From the NCBI GenBank assembly GCA_026874595.1, contig CM049308.1:91019624-91083623 (forward strand): a DNA stretch of 64,000 nucleotides, in the 5' to 3' direction. The notes beneath the pieces are model-generated. The model was not told the DNA's origin and ran no database searches. It saw nothing but the letters and a program-made list of their open reading frames with translations. Below are positions 11,321-22,312 of this stretch, one piece after another; positions within the stretch are counted from its first letter, which is position 1, and each line of letters opens with the position of its first letter. Source of the DNA: Sipunculus nudus. Lineage: Eukaryota > Annelida > Sipuncula > Golfingiida > Sipunculidae. The position numbers and the translations under genes are program-made.

Positions 11321-12109
11321 CTAGGGAGGCGTGATATTATCGATATATCGCGATAGGTTTCAATATCAGTATTTTCCTATATTTTTTTAAACGTGCCTAA
11401 AACTGATTTGTTTTGGTTAAAACCTTTCTGTTTAAATTTAGACATCTAAATAGGTTGGGTTTAATGAAAGCTTTAACTTGAAAGCCTCTATACTGTATTT
11501 AGACGTTGAGTAGGGACTTTTCAAATAGGCATGATATACCAGAGATTTGCATGTCTGCTCGAAGACTTGTTGGTATACGGGATAGATTTTGATACGCAAG
11601 AGGAAGAAGTGCTGAACGGGGTTATAAAAATTAAACGTTCATTAACACTCTCTTCTCATATCTTATAATAACTGGTTAAAGAACGGCAACATTGCAATGT
11701 GGTATACACTATACACTGCCGTAACTGTGCGCACAATCTGTCCCTCTTTGGTCTTAACCAGTCCAGAATTCTATAATTGCCAATTTATTTGCAAATGCAA
11801 GGCCTAGAGAGATTTTGATTTTACATGTTTCTTTGTACACTGCCAACAGTACATAGTGAGTAATGTTGCCATATTTCGAGTTTGAAATCAGCGGATCTGT
11901 ATAATCTTTTATTGTGTCATTGTTATAATATAATGACAAATTTTTCATAATAAAAATATTAACATATAAACATGTAAATTTTATATTCAATAAAGAAGAC
12001 ACACTTGTTTCCTATAAATTTAATACAATGAAAATATCGCAATACGCATCGCTATATACGTTACCAAATATCGCGATACAAATTTGTAGGCGATACCTCG
12101 CCCTTCTAG
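11321..12109. mobile_element. candidate MITE with ATCGCGAT-type ends
   Basis: The left end reads CTAGGGAGGCG, then TATCGATATATCGCGATAG. The right end, read on the minus strand, is CTAGAAGGGCGAGGTATCG followed by TATCGCGATA. Both ends start CTAG(G/A)(G/A)(G/A)GGCG and contain ATCGCGAT, which is typical of short non-autonomous hAT-type elements in animals (family knowledge, not checked). The 790-bp interior has no coding signal. Flanks are TTAAAT and TTAATA, only a weak hint of a target duplication. Confidence 0.5.
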
Positions 12110-12375
12110 TTAATAACATCAAAATAAGGCTTAAGACAACTTTTTAATCTTCCTACTTTGCTACTTCCACTTATGCACTTATTTAAAAGTTAATAAATTC
12201 ACCATGAAGACAGAAATCAGCTGACTTAAAATTTGCATTTACCAAGAGACCGTTCCATCCCACATGAGTAGGCAATTCCTCATGTTCCTACTGGCAGTCT
12301 TTCCTGCTTAAAATGAGGTAAATATCACCCAAAAAAAACACAGCTTCCACCCTTGAGAGCTGCCTTGACCTATCA
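12110..12375. other. no gene recognised
   Basis: Short AT-rich stretch between two repeats. I see no feature. Confidence 0.4.
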
Positions 12376-12635
12376 AGGCATGCTGCCAGTTACCCGAATA
12401 TTTCCTATAAAACGGCTATTACCTGTTGAAATAGTGGTAGTATAAAAATTATTAATGCCTTGGTACTTTGATACAGATGACATTATCTCTATATAAATGA
12501 CATTATCTCTATATAATATTATTTCGACCGCCAGGGCGCTCACAGACAATATATAAATGACATGGTTGAGAGTGACGGTTTATACACTGACAGTGAGATC
12601 GTTCTCGTCATTGACTGTACTGTCAATATAAATAA
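12376..12635 (+). repeat. dispersed repeat family B, inverted partner at 31152-31380
   Basis: GTTACCCGAATATTTCC, AAAACGGCTATTACC, GATACAGATGACATTATC and GGTTTATACACTGA occur here in order, and as their reverse complements in reverse order near 31152-31380. This copy carries a local 22-base duplication (GACATTATCTCTATATAA at 12479 and 12501). No protein coding is visible. Confidence 0.75.
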
Positions 12636-13086
12636 CATTATTCATAAAGAGCGATTTGTTTGCCAAAATAAAAAAAAAATAATATATGCTTTTGCAAAAA
12701 TAAGCGTCTCAATTTTCTCGCCAGGCCATTTTAGGGCATAATTCCGCTGCATAAATTCTTAGGAAAAAGCGCTCTCAGTCACCTCGTCAGGCTGACGTTT
12801 GCTAAGATTCACCGCAAACGGATAAATTTAATTGACACAAACCTTAGTTTAAAAGTTTACCACTTTAAACACCGTATGCTTCTTGAAAATACTCTTTGTC
12901 TCAACATGTCAGTTTGTAATTAATTAATACCAGCTCACTTCAGGTTGCCTGATATAATACGAATAGTCTAATAATCGCCATGTCTATGACGCAGTTGGTC
13001 AAATTTTCTCGTTTGCCGGCCTCTGTGCATCTTCGCTTGACATGTGCCACGGAGGGGCCACCGCGGGTCTGTGAACCAGAATATTT
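12636..13086. other. no gene recognised
   Basis: AT-rich, with short A runs; I see nothing further. Confidence 0.4.
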
Positions 13087-14690
13087 TTAGCTCAGCTGAC
13101 CGTAAGTCATCTGAGCTTTAGCAATCACTCTTTGTCTGTCGTCTGTCCGGTCGTCTGTCCGTTAACAGGGCACAAATCGTATCCGCTCGATCTGGAATCT
13201 TCTAACTTTACATCCTGAGAAGTCCATGAAAAATCTCCTTGGAAATCTGGAATTAGGTCTCTGTTACCCATATTCTTCGAGTTATGGGGTTCCGAAGTAT
13301 ACCCCCCCCCCCCCCTCAAGAATAAAGGAAATTTTGATACAAAAGCTCAAATATCCGATCAACTAATGCATTGATCACCATGATTCTTTGCATTGATATT
13401 GATTATTGTAACATCAGTTTCTGCAGACTGGTGGCGCCACCTGTATTTTTAAAGAATTTTTACGATTTTTTTCTCTATTTTTGAGACCTTAAAAGATGCG
13501 GTCATCTGTTAACAGGGCAAAAATCGTAACGACTTGACATAGCATCTCGTTTCTTGACATGCAGGATGGTCCATGAAAAGTCTCCTTGAAACCTAAAACG
13601 AGGTCTCTGTCACCAATATTGTTGGAGGTATGGGGCATATAAATACCCCCCCCCCCCCCCCTCCCCCAACAAAATGGAAAATTTGATACCCAAGAAGGGC
13701 ACAAATTATAACCATTGGAACTAAGATCTTCTATTTTGACATCCAGGGAGGTCCATGAAAAGTCTTCTTGGAAATCTGCGATAAGGTCTCTGTTAACCAT
13801 ATTCTTTAAGCTATGGGGCTTATAAACAACCCCCCGAATTACTGAAAATTTCATCCCACAGCAGGGCACAAATCAAAACCATTGCACCTAAAATCTTCAT
13901 ACTTTACATCCAGAGAGGTCCATGAAAAAACTCCTTGGAAATCTGAAATTAAGTCTCTGTTACCCGTATTCTTCGAGCTATGGGGTTCCGAAGTAACCCC
14001 AAGAATAATGGAAATTTTGATACAAAAGCTCAAGTAACTAATCCACTGATCACCATGATTCTTTGCATTGAAATGGATCATGGAGTGTTTCATCCGGTTC
14101 TGCAGACTGGTGGCGCCACCTGTATTTTTTTTCGATTTTTTTTTCGATTTTTTCCCCTCTATTTTTGATACCTTTAAAGATGCGGTCATCTGTAAACGGC
14201 ACAAATTGTAACGACTGGACCTAGAATCTTGTATCTTGACATGCAGGTGGCCCTTGTAATGTCTCCATTGAATCCTAAAATTAGGTCTCTGTTACCCATG
14301 TTCTTGGAGCTATTTGGTTATGAAGTACCCCCCCCCCCCCCTCCACCACCAAATAATGGAAAATTTGATACAAAAGCTCAAGTATCTGAACAACTAATGC
14401 ATTGATCACCATGATTCTTTGCATTGATATTGTTCATGGAGTGTTCCATCAGGTTCTGCAGACAGGTGGCACCACCTGTGATTTTTCGATTTTTTACGAT
14501 TTTTTTCCTCTATTTTTAAGACCTTTAGAGATGTGGTCATCTGTTAACAGGACACAAATCGTAACGACTGGACCTAGAATTTTGTATCTTGACATGCAGG
14601 GAGGCCAATGAAAAGTCTCTTGTAAACCTAAAATTAGTCTTTGTCACCCATATTGTTGGATATATGGGGCTTATAGCCATGACAACATGA
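13087..14690 (-). repeat. repeat family A, long copy with tandem internal units
   Basis: The copy reads on the minus strand. Its terminal hairpin AGCTCAGCTGACC...GTCATCTGAGCT is at 13089-13117. The interior is a decayed tandem array. Blocks with GGGCACAAATC recur near 13160, 13515, 13695, 13863, 14197 and 14550, each followed by CCATGAAAA(A)GTCTCCTTGG, TTAGGTCTCTGTTACCC and a C run (13302-13315, 13646-13661, 14328-14341). GGTGGCGCCACC palindromes lie at 13430-13441 and 14110-14121. Open stretches of 60-126 codons on both strands are products of the repetition. Confidence 0.85.
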
Positions 14691-16573
14691 CACTCAGGCC
14701 TTCGGAAATAAACTGATAGGGCCTGGAGTCATGATGGCAGTCACAACAGAACGCCCATTCTAAGGGTCGGATCAAAATATTTCCTGTCTGGTATTATTTT
14801 GCATCACAGGATTATATGGTCGTATTATATGTGCTTAATATCGAAGAAAAAGTGTTGTTACACAAAAATAATTACATCTATTACCTCCTGTCATCACTGT
14901 GGCACCGATTCACGTGAAGCGGTACTTCTCGTTCGAAACTGAAGTTACATGACGGGGTCGTGTATGTAAACTTGGAAGTCGGAAGCCGGAAACTGATGAA
15001 TTGTTTTTAAAATAATGCCGTTTAAAGCATATACAAAATGCTAACGCTTAAATACCGTTTTGCATTTTCCCAATAAAATAAGATCTTTACTATCATTCTG
15101 TGAACAATTTTAGTTATCCATTATTTGATCTGAAAGTTATGGAAGATTTTGTGCTCGGAAGCCATCTCGGAAGTCACTCAGAAGTGCTGGGATGTGATTC
15201 AAATGTGTGTAACTCGGAAGTCACAGAGACGCACTGGTTAACTTGTGGTCAGTTCAGAGCCACAGCCCAAATACAGTTTCAGTATAATTATAGTTGCATG
15301 CATATATTTAAATTGCTTATGCATGATTCTGCGTGTATGATACATAATCGGAAAACTATGTTCTTATTTTTTTGTTTTGTAAATTTATAATAAATGTAAA
15401 CATATATGTGGGTGTACTTTCACGTAATATATTTCACCCCATGAAATATATTAATTAAATCTAGATATTTATATTTACATGGGCAGGGCATGGGAGGAGA
15501 TGATTTAATTTTTAAAATATACAATGTAAAGAAGACATTTTGAGGCACCTTGAACAAAATATTATGAGGATTTTCTGTTCAGCAACTTTTCTCCTACATG
15601 TTTTTGAACAATGTATTCAACCTTTAGGTTGTTGGGCTTTAATATTTATAATTCTATAAAATTACGGTAAAAACTGAAAAATCAAAATATTCAATAGTTC
15701 GTAACATGTTAATGTCAATGATGAAATGCGCGTCTATACTTTTATAACTTGCAAAATGTCACCTTTTAAATGTAGTACTCGTTGTTTAAATAATTGATAT
15801 GTTTAAGTCTTATAACAATCTTTGCATTTTACCGACTTTTTTTTATCTGTGAGCGCACAGGCTCGGACAGCAGAGCACAGTGCGTGAGTCTGAGTATCAG
15901 CCGAGGAGCCGTGTTTTGACCGAGAAAAGTGACATGTGATAACGGAAAGACTCCATCTCTCAATATACTATTGTATTTTTGGATGCTCTCTAAGTGGAGT
16001 AAATCACAGAGTTGTTTATTAATATCGCCAACTAATGAACTGGAAAGTAATAAATATAATAATGAAATTGCTAGGGAATAAAAAGGTAATCTGAAAAAGA
16101 AATAAAAATTGATTACGAATAAAAGGGAAAAGAACTCGATAAAATGAGAGATATTACGTCTGAACAGGCTGGATTGCGCCCCCTATGGATGCACCACTGA
16201 ATAATTAATATGGTATAATAAACCCTTATATGGCATTAAAATTACAGTTATAAATTACGATGTCATTCAATATAAAAAATATCGATTAAATATTGAATCG
16301 TTCTGCAAAAACAGGAACTATTGTTTTTATATTATCATAAAACGTTACAATCGGCATCACATCTATTTACACATGCATTGTGTATTTCTTTCTGTCAAGT
16401 TATTGTTAATGTTGATGTTTTCTTTTTAAAATTGCAGGATACGTCTGATGAAATCATTATCAAACAAATTATTGTAAAGCATCATGTATATTTTGCTATT
16501 TTGGCAAAATTTCAAAACATGAATGAAACAGGTCCCATTTACAGCAGGAACATATAGGGGAAAATATCACATT

Positions 16574-16632
<59 letters not shown>

Positions 16633-17492
16633 CAATGTGTGCAATCTGACCATGAAATGTAAAATATAAAATATTATCAATACCTTTAATTTTTCCATGT
16701 TTCCTCCATCATAAAATAACAGTAACAGCGTAAAATATTAATATAATCTTGTTTTACATAATGAAATAAAATATCAATATAATATATTACAAAAAAAAAC
16801 AGCATAATGAATGTTACAAAACAGATTGAGTTATGAAAAATATGTCATATTGAAGAAATTGAACATGCTTGACACGTTTGCTGACGATATGATGACCAAT
16901 TCATTAGCCATTACTGGCTTCCGAATTTTACACATTTGGACTCTAACCGAGCATTTCCCATAAAAAAATAGTCTACAACTGAGAATGGATAACTTTGATT
17001 TTTTACATAATGATATAATAGAACTTATTCTATCAATAAAAAAATAAAATGGTACTTTCCATTGATGTAGTAGCAATTTAAATTATGCTTCGATCATTGC
17101 TTCATTTTAAAAAAGTCCTTGCTTCCGACTTCGGACTTCCGAGTTTTACACATAGCCGTTTGGGAATCCCCTACCGGAAGTTATGATTCTCCCGCTGAAG
17201 CCGTGTAGACGAGTTTTTCGAGTAAAACCAGCCTCGGTATTAAAAACTGTTGCACGAATACACGAAATTCAACCGTGGATGTAATAATTATTATTTTCCC
17301 CAAGAGATATACGTCACTTTTTGTCTTAACTCAGGAAAATGACAGTTCGAGAAGTAGATGAAAATTAAAAAGTAGTGTCAGAAATGGCGCGCATATCTGC
17401 ACATACTAGAATTGATGCGAACCCAATAGCTTGTACTGTCACCCCATCGTTCTTCAGTTCATCTAAAATCGACGTTTGGGATGACAGGCTGT
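14691..17492. other. no gene recognised; scattered CGGAAGTC motifs
   Basis: No coding region is identified. CTCGGAAGTC-type words cluster near 14966-15225 and, inverted, near 16915-17145, which could mark the ends of a 2.2-kb element (speculative). A GC-richer patch at 15850-15950 has no identified role. (AT)n lies at 16577-16629. Confidence 0.45.
16577..16629. repeat. (AT)n microsatellite
   Basis: About 26 uninterrupted AT dinucleotides. Confidence 0.95.
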
Positions 17493-17760
17493 CGCTATGG
17501 GGCTTATGGATATCCCCCCCCCCCCCCACACACACACCGAAAATAATGAAACATTTGATACCCAAGCAGGGCACAAATCATAACCATTGGACCTAGAATC
17601 TTCTTACTTCACATCCTGAGAGTTCCTCCAAAGTTCTCCTTAGAAACCTGAAATTAGGTCACGATGACCTATATTATATGATTTACAGGCCATGTTTGAG
17701 CACCCCAGAAATAATGCAAAATACGCACAAATTGCCAGATTCCTTAGGAACGGCTGGAAG
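17493..17760 (-). repeat. repeat family A, internal fragment
   Basis: Shares with the 13-kb copy GCTATGGGGCTTAT, a C run (17514-17527), GGGCACAAATCATAACC and GAAATTAGGTC. The terminal hairpin is missing, so only the interior is present. Confidence 0.7.
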
Positions 17761-18569
17761 TATTGTCATCAAATTTGGTGTGGTTATGGGTCTTGATGAA
17801 CTTCAGCTAATATACATGAACTATGATGCCACCTACATTATCTTAATTAGTTGCCTGTGCAAGGACATGTTTTCAACATGCAAGTCGGCTGAGCGTCAGG
17901 ACCCATGGGTCACTTGTTCAATGTGGCCGAGTCTCACTGGCGTACGAGCCTATGGCTAACGGAGTCATCAAATATTTCACTTTGTAGGCCTATATTGGTA
18001 TCAAAACATATGAACGAAACATGCGTATAAAGATTCCGGTGACAACTTTGCAGAGACAGACGAACTCGCAATTCAAAAGAACATGATGAATATTCATTTA
18101 ATATTATGCGGCAAATGAACCACTTTCTCAAACTTACTTTCCCGCCTTAAAAAAATGAATAAACGCGCAGGCGCATATGTTTACTACACATATCTTATTT
18201 GATTTCTTTTAGCATGTAGCCAATAGAGGACATTTATTCTTGCGCTCGAGGTAAACCACCTCGCGGGAAATGGATCCAGAAACGTCCAGGTCGTTTCCGT
18301 TTTTCGGGCAAAATGTCACAATGTACCAAAGGAAAAAGGGCATTAATGACTTTCAAACCAACTCAGAAGGTTTCTGATATCGCCCGTGACAGTGGTCAAT
18401 TACCCGATTGCACTTCCATAGTCTGCGTCAAATTACAGCCGTGATTATAATAAAGTGGAGGAACACGGTAAGACATTTGGGAACCTGTTGGACTTCGACA
18501 TAAAATTTCTCAAGTTTGAAAGCGTAGCCCTGAAGCTCGACAGGACGACGCCAGCACTGATTCTGCTTC
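17761..18569. other. no gene recognised
   Basis: An ATG at about 18270 opens a short frame (MDPETSRSFPFFGQNVTMYQ and on) that stops after about 36 codons. It may be a decayed upstream part of the exon pair that follows. Otherwise nothing is seen. Confidence 0.35.
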
Positions 18570-18640
18570 ATAACCGCCAAACGCATTCGAGATGCTAATG
18601 GCAAGGCCAACGACCTTTCCAGCCAGAAAAAAACTAACGG
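18570..18640 (+). pseudogene. candidate coding exon, 5' partner
   Basis: One frame reads ITAKRIRDANGKANDLSSQK and runs into ACGG followed by a GTAAGA donor at 18641. Joined to the acceptor at 18967, the split glycine codon GG|C is completed and the frame stays open into the next exon. A TGA closes the frame just upstream, so either an earlier acceptor is used or the exon is decayed. The product is unknown. Confidence 0.35.
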
Positions 18641-18967
18641 GTAAGAAAGATCCCCCTAAATCGCAGAAAATACAGGCCTAATACGTGTCATAATTTACTT
18701 TAATATTAAATGTAAAATGTAGATCCATATAGAAGAGCCTGTTGCCATATCCACTCACTTATTTTTTATTGATTATTGAAAGCTATTGCTTTCCTATATG
18801 TTTGAATTTATTCACCCCCACCATCTTTTAAATAGGGATTTTTATACATTTTACATTCGTGGATTGACATAATCTGGTCTGTACTTCTGCTGTTTAAAAA
18901 TTTAATCGATTTCTAGGAAAACGAGCACAACTCCTTCCCCCTCACATAATATGCATGTATTTTGCAG

Positions 18968-19091
18968 CACTGGACACAAGGGTCTGAACTGGAAGGATGA
19001 ACTGTACAACGATTTGGTTGACCATTTTGAGCATAGGGACCTAATGTTCAGCATGTCAACAGTTGGAACTGAAGGCCATTATATCTTACAG
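18968..19091 (+). pseudogene. candidate coding exon, 3' partner
   Basis: It is bounded by an acceptor TTTTGCAG (to 18967) and a donor CAG|GTGACT (19092). It is open for 41 codons with a coding-like composition: TGHKGLNWKDELYNDLVDHF, then GTEGHYILQ. The pattern WKDELYxxLVxxF recalls multi-copy invertebrate ORFs that I associate with mobile elements, but I cannot name the family. A following exon was not found with confidence; the open stretch at 19308-19502 is a weak candidate. Confidence 0.4.
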
Positions 19092-19607
19092 GTGACTGTT
19101 TAAAAACTATTGCCAAGCTTATAGCTGTTTGGTGAAATGAAGGAACCAATTGAACAAGACTTAAAAAGCCTTGCATAGCAAATGTGTGTATATGTACCTT
19201 TATGAAGGTTAATATGCCCAGCGTTATAGTTTGTAGACGAAGAAATGGGAACACTTCACTATATCCGCCAGAATAAACAATTTTGTACACTTTGAATTTT
19301 GTAGCTGATGAATTTATATCATTACATTCAATCGCATAATTCACAGGCAGCAGATTTCCTGTTATTAAGCGCAAGCTCCAGCCTTGTACCCTTACAGTCC
19401 TTACACAGTGGTAGTAGTCTTGAACTTTTGTTTGAAGTCAAGGTCAACTTCTCGACAACACATGCAACAAATGTCCTTGACACCATCGTGTCATTGCTGT
19501 AAACAACCCTTAGTTTCTCTCATTCAACACGGGTCGTGAAGAATCTTGCATTCTGTGCAGTATACATAACTGCATCTGCAACTGGTACAAGTGTATCCTA
19601 ACCATCA
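19092..19607. other. no gene firmly recognised
   Basis: On the minus strand near 19530-19600 a frame reads YTCTSCRCSYVYCTECKILH, a cysteine-rich zinc-binding-like stretch. It directly abuts the LINE 3' end and could be the far side of the ORF that the LINE interrupted (speculative). Confidence 0.3.
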
Positions 19608-22205
19608 TAACTATATTTTATTTTATTTCGTATAGCGCTATTTTTACACGTATGTTTCAAAATGCTTTACAACTAAAACATCATACTTAAAAATAGAACC
19701 ACATATTTACTAAATTATCAATGACAATAAAAAGCTAAAATAGTTATATCAGTAAAAAAATAAAAATATTTAGGTATAGTATTTTCTAAAAAGGTAAGTT
19801 TTAACGTCCTTCTTAAATTGTTCAATACGTGATACTGCTTTCAGTTCTTCTGGAATGCTATTCCATAGCTCTGGACCACAAACACTGAAAGATCGCGAAG
19901 CAAAAGTTTTCCGTTTTGTAGGGGGTACTACGAGCCTTCTTACACCCCTGTCAGATCTAAGCCCTAATCTGCCTGGTTTCTGTACCTCTATCAATTTCTT
20001 AAGGTAATCTGGTGCAGTTCCTTCTAAGCATTTGAAGACAACGGTCAAGACTTTATGTTCTATGCGAGCACGAATAGGTAACCAGTGTAATGCCTTACGA
20101 GCTTCCGTTGCACTTTCGTATTTTTCCTTGTTTAATACTAATTTTGCTGCAATGTTTTGCACACGTTGTAGCTTTTTTATTGATCTTTCTGGTAAACCAA
20201 ATAAAATTCCATTGCAATAGTCAAGGTGAGACATGACTAGTCCACGAACTAATGTGTGGGTTGCTTCCATCGTGAGTATGGATCTGATCTGCTTCATTCT
20301 ATGAATATTATGCATTGCAGTTCTACATTTCAATGAAATGTGATGTTTGAAATTTAGCTGCTTGTCCAGCCAAGCTCCCAAGTATTTAATATTATCTGAA
20401 AGTTCAACGTGTTCTCCGTTTACATTTAACTGAGATGATGTGCATTTTGACAACTGTCTATTGTTACCAAACATAATGAATTCTGTCTTGGAATTATTCA
20501 TTTTCAGTCTGAGTCCATCCACGTTTTAATGTCTTTCGCACAAGTTTCCAGTTTTCGGATTGTGGCGTTCTCTGCTTGACGATTGTTAGCACTGAATGAA
20601 CAGTTAATTGCATGGTCATCTGCATATCCATGAAGTTGGATATCTCCTGGAATAACTTCCTGTATTGTACTGGCATACGCCAGATAAAGGATTGGCCCTG
20701 CACAGCTTCCTTGAGGAACCGAAAAAGTTAGGTCCATATTCCTTGAAAACTTCTCACCTATTTTCACTTTACATGATCTGGGTCTTAGGTAACTGTCAAA
20801 CCATTCCAGAACTTTTCCATTACCGAATTTATTGTATAGCACTTCTAATAAAATTGAGTGGTCAACCGTGTCAAAAGCGGCTGACAAATCTATTGCCATC
20901 ATTGCTGTAATTTCCTGACGTTCCATCGCCCATAATATGTCGTTAGTCAGTTTGATTAGTGCAGTTTCACACGAGTAATTAGCTCTGTATGCTGACTGAT
21001 AATCTGGCATTAATTCTTGACTCTTAGTATGTTGATTAAATTCAGACAAGGCTGCTTTCTCGAGTACTTTTGATAAAAATGGTAAATTACTCACAGGTCT
21101 GTAATTTGAAGATATCAATTCAAGACCAGTTTTTTTCAGAAGGGGACATACTATAGCCTCCTTCCAACTTCTAGGAAATCTCCCTTCAACCAGTGAAATG
21201 TTAATAATGTCTGTTATTTTTCCGATCACTGCTGGAAGCATTTTCTTCAGAAGAATAGTTGGCAGTGCATCTGTTTCACAGCTCGTACTTGGCAAACTAT
21301 TGATAATGGCTGTAACATCTCTCTGAGACAGAGGCCTGAAATTATTTAAAGATTTTACATCTTTTCTTCTAGGCTGATAATGTGGAAATTTGTCCAGACT
21401 TGATCTTATTTTGTTTATTTTACTCAGGAAAAAGTCGGCAAATTGGTTTGCTAGGTCCTCATCACATAGCCCCTTTGGCAGTGGATTGTCTTTATTAACA
21501 CCTGTAATCTCAGTGACAAGCTTGTATAGTTTCTTTGTGTTATCTCCGCATTCTTGTATCTTTTCACTTAGTGTTTTTATTTTTGATAATTTAAGCATGT
21601 TGTTATATTTCGCCCGTTCTAATTTTAGAGCTTTCAATGTAAAATCTGTCCTGTATTTTTTCCACAACCTCTCCCTGCGTCTTAGTTTTCTTTTTTGTTC
21701 TTTAATGTCCTCATTATACCATGGATACTTCTTTCTGTTGGTTAATTTCTTAGCTTTAAGTGGGGCATGTTTGTCCAGAATGACACGGAAATCACTTTCT
21801 AACTTGTTTACTAATATGTCAATGTCACTTTTTTTATCAGACAATGTGATTTCATTTAGATCCTTTTCCATCTCTGTTGTGTTTATTTCATTTAACTTTC
21901 TATAGTAACACACCTGTGATGTGATGTCATCTTTTGGAGTTGTAAATTCACAGACTACAGCACGATGATCGGAAATAAAAGGTCCAGGTACACATTTGGT
22001 CACTCTGATATTACTGCCCGCCTCAGTGATTACCACATCTAATATGTTGCCAGCTGTATGAGTATAGAAATCCACGTGCTGTGTGAGGCCTAGGGCACAC
22101 AGTGTATCCCTTAGAATTTCAGCATCATGATCATGTTCATCATTTAAATGTATGTTTAAATCTCCCATGAAAATGTTGTTCGAGTCTGAGATAATCATGA
22201 GATAC
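19608..22205 (-). mobile_element. 5'-truncated L2/CR1-type LINE
   Basis: This is a non-LTR retrotransposon on the minus strand. Its 3' end (19608-19690, minus strand) has AAAGCATTTTGAAAC and AGCGCTATACGAAATAAA, close to the 3' tail of L2-clade LINEs (AAGCGCTTTGAG...GGCGCTATATAAATAAA). Coding covers the second half of the endonuclease and the whole reverse transcriptase. The 5' border is near 22205, inside the endonuclease, which fits incomplete target-primed reverse transcription. Beyond that border the sequence belongs to a different decayed ORF. Confidence 0.85.
19770..20522 (-). CDS. LINE ORF2 C-terminal continuation (frameshifted)
   Basis: The frame has about 250 codons, from GTG at 20522 to a stop at 19770. 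It starts GLRLKMNNSKTEFIMFG, the block that normally follows the YADD palm in CR1/L2 polymerases. The middle has the SHLDYCNGILFGLP block, and the end has FSVCGPELWNSIPEELK and FKKDVKTYLF, the conserved C-terminus of this clade. It overlaps the upstream frame by 19 bases, and a single-base change near 20505-20520 would separate them. It has no start of its own and is not expected to be translated independently. Confidence 0.85.
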   Translation of the reverse strand: MDGLRLKMNNSKTEFIMFGNNRQLSKCTSSQLNVNGEHVELSDNIKYLGAWLDKQLNFKHHISLKCRTAMHNIHRMKQIRSILTMEATHTLVRGLVMSHLDYCNGILFGLPERSIKKLQRVQNIAAKLVLNKEKYESATEARKALHWLPIRARIEHKVLTVVFKCLEGTAPDYLKKLIEVQKPGRLGLRSDRGVRRLVVPPTKRKTFASRSFSVCGPELWNSIPEELKAVSRIEQFKKDVKTYLFRKYYT

Positions 22206-22312
22206 ATCAGTCTCTTTTGCCTGAATTCGCTCACTGCTTTCACTTGTCTCTGGGACTTCTCTGCCGTGGCCCTTTGGTCATTTGCTTCAGACTCTTCAGA
22301 TCTTTTCTTCAC
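20504..22312 (-). CDS. LINE ORF2: endonuclease C-terminal half and reverse transcriptase
   Basis: This open frame has 602 codons. Residues 1 to about 36 are not LINE-like and come from flanking DNA, so the ATG at 22312 is not the element's own start. Endonuclease motifs are GDLN (50-53) and SDH (114-116). Reverse transcriptase blocks are NYRPVSNL (403-410), AIDLSAAFDTVDHS with the first catalytic Asp at 475, SVPQGSCAGPILYL (531-544) and GYADDH with the catalytic Asp pair at 565-566. The enzyme would nick DNA and copy its own RNA in the nucleus. A frameshift ends the frame just after WMD (598-600), and the thumb and C-terminus continue in the next ORF. Family ORF2 proteins are usually about 900-1000 residues; about 805 remain. 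Full-length reading over 1.8 kb suggests a fairly recent insertion. Confidence 0.85.
   Translation of the reverse strand: MKKRSEESEANDQRATAEKSQRQVKAVSEFRQKRLMYLMIISDSNNIFMGDLNIHLNDEHDHDAEILRDTLCALGLTQHVDFYTHTAGNILDVVITEAGSNIRVTKCVPGPFISDHRAVVCEFTTPKDDITSQVCYYRKLNEINTTEMEKDLNEITLSDKKSDIDILVNKLESDFRVILDKHAPLKAKKLTNRKKYPWYNEDIKEQKRKLRRRERLWKKYRTDFTLKALKLERAKYNNMLKLSKIKTLSEKIQECGDNTKKLYKLVTEITGVNKDNPLPKGLCDEDLANQFADFFLSKINKIRSSLDKFPHYQPRRKDVKSLNNFRPLSQRDVTAIINSLPSTSCETDALPTILLKKMLPAVIGKITDIINISLVEGRFPRSWKEAIVCPLLKKTGLELISSNYRPVSNLPFLSKVLEKAALSEFNQHTKSQELMPDYQSAYRANYSCETALIKLTNDILWAMERQEITAMMAIDLSAAFDTVDHSILLEVLYNKFGNGKVLEWFDSYLRPRSCKVKIGEKFSRNMDLTFSVPQGSCAGPILYLAYASTIQEVIPGDIQLHGYADDHAINCSFSANNRQAENATIRKLETCAKDIKTWMDSD

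Noticed and set aside
13489-14204. 126- and 117-codon open stretches inside family A
   Set aside because: They repeat the same decayed peptide words as other family A units in several frames; a by-product of tandem units.
21390-21905. 171-codon plus-strand ORF
   Set aside because: Lies opposite the LINE linker region; hydrophobic composition is the complement of lysine-rich coding on the minus strand.
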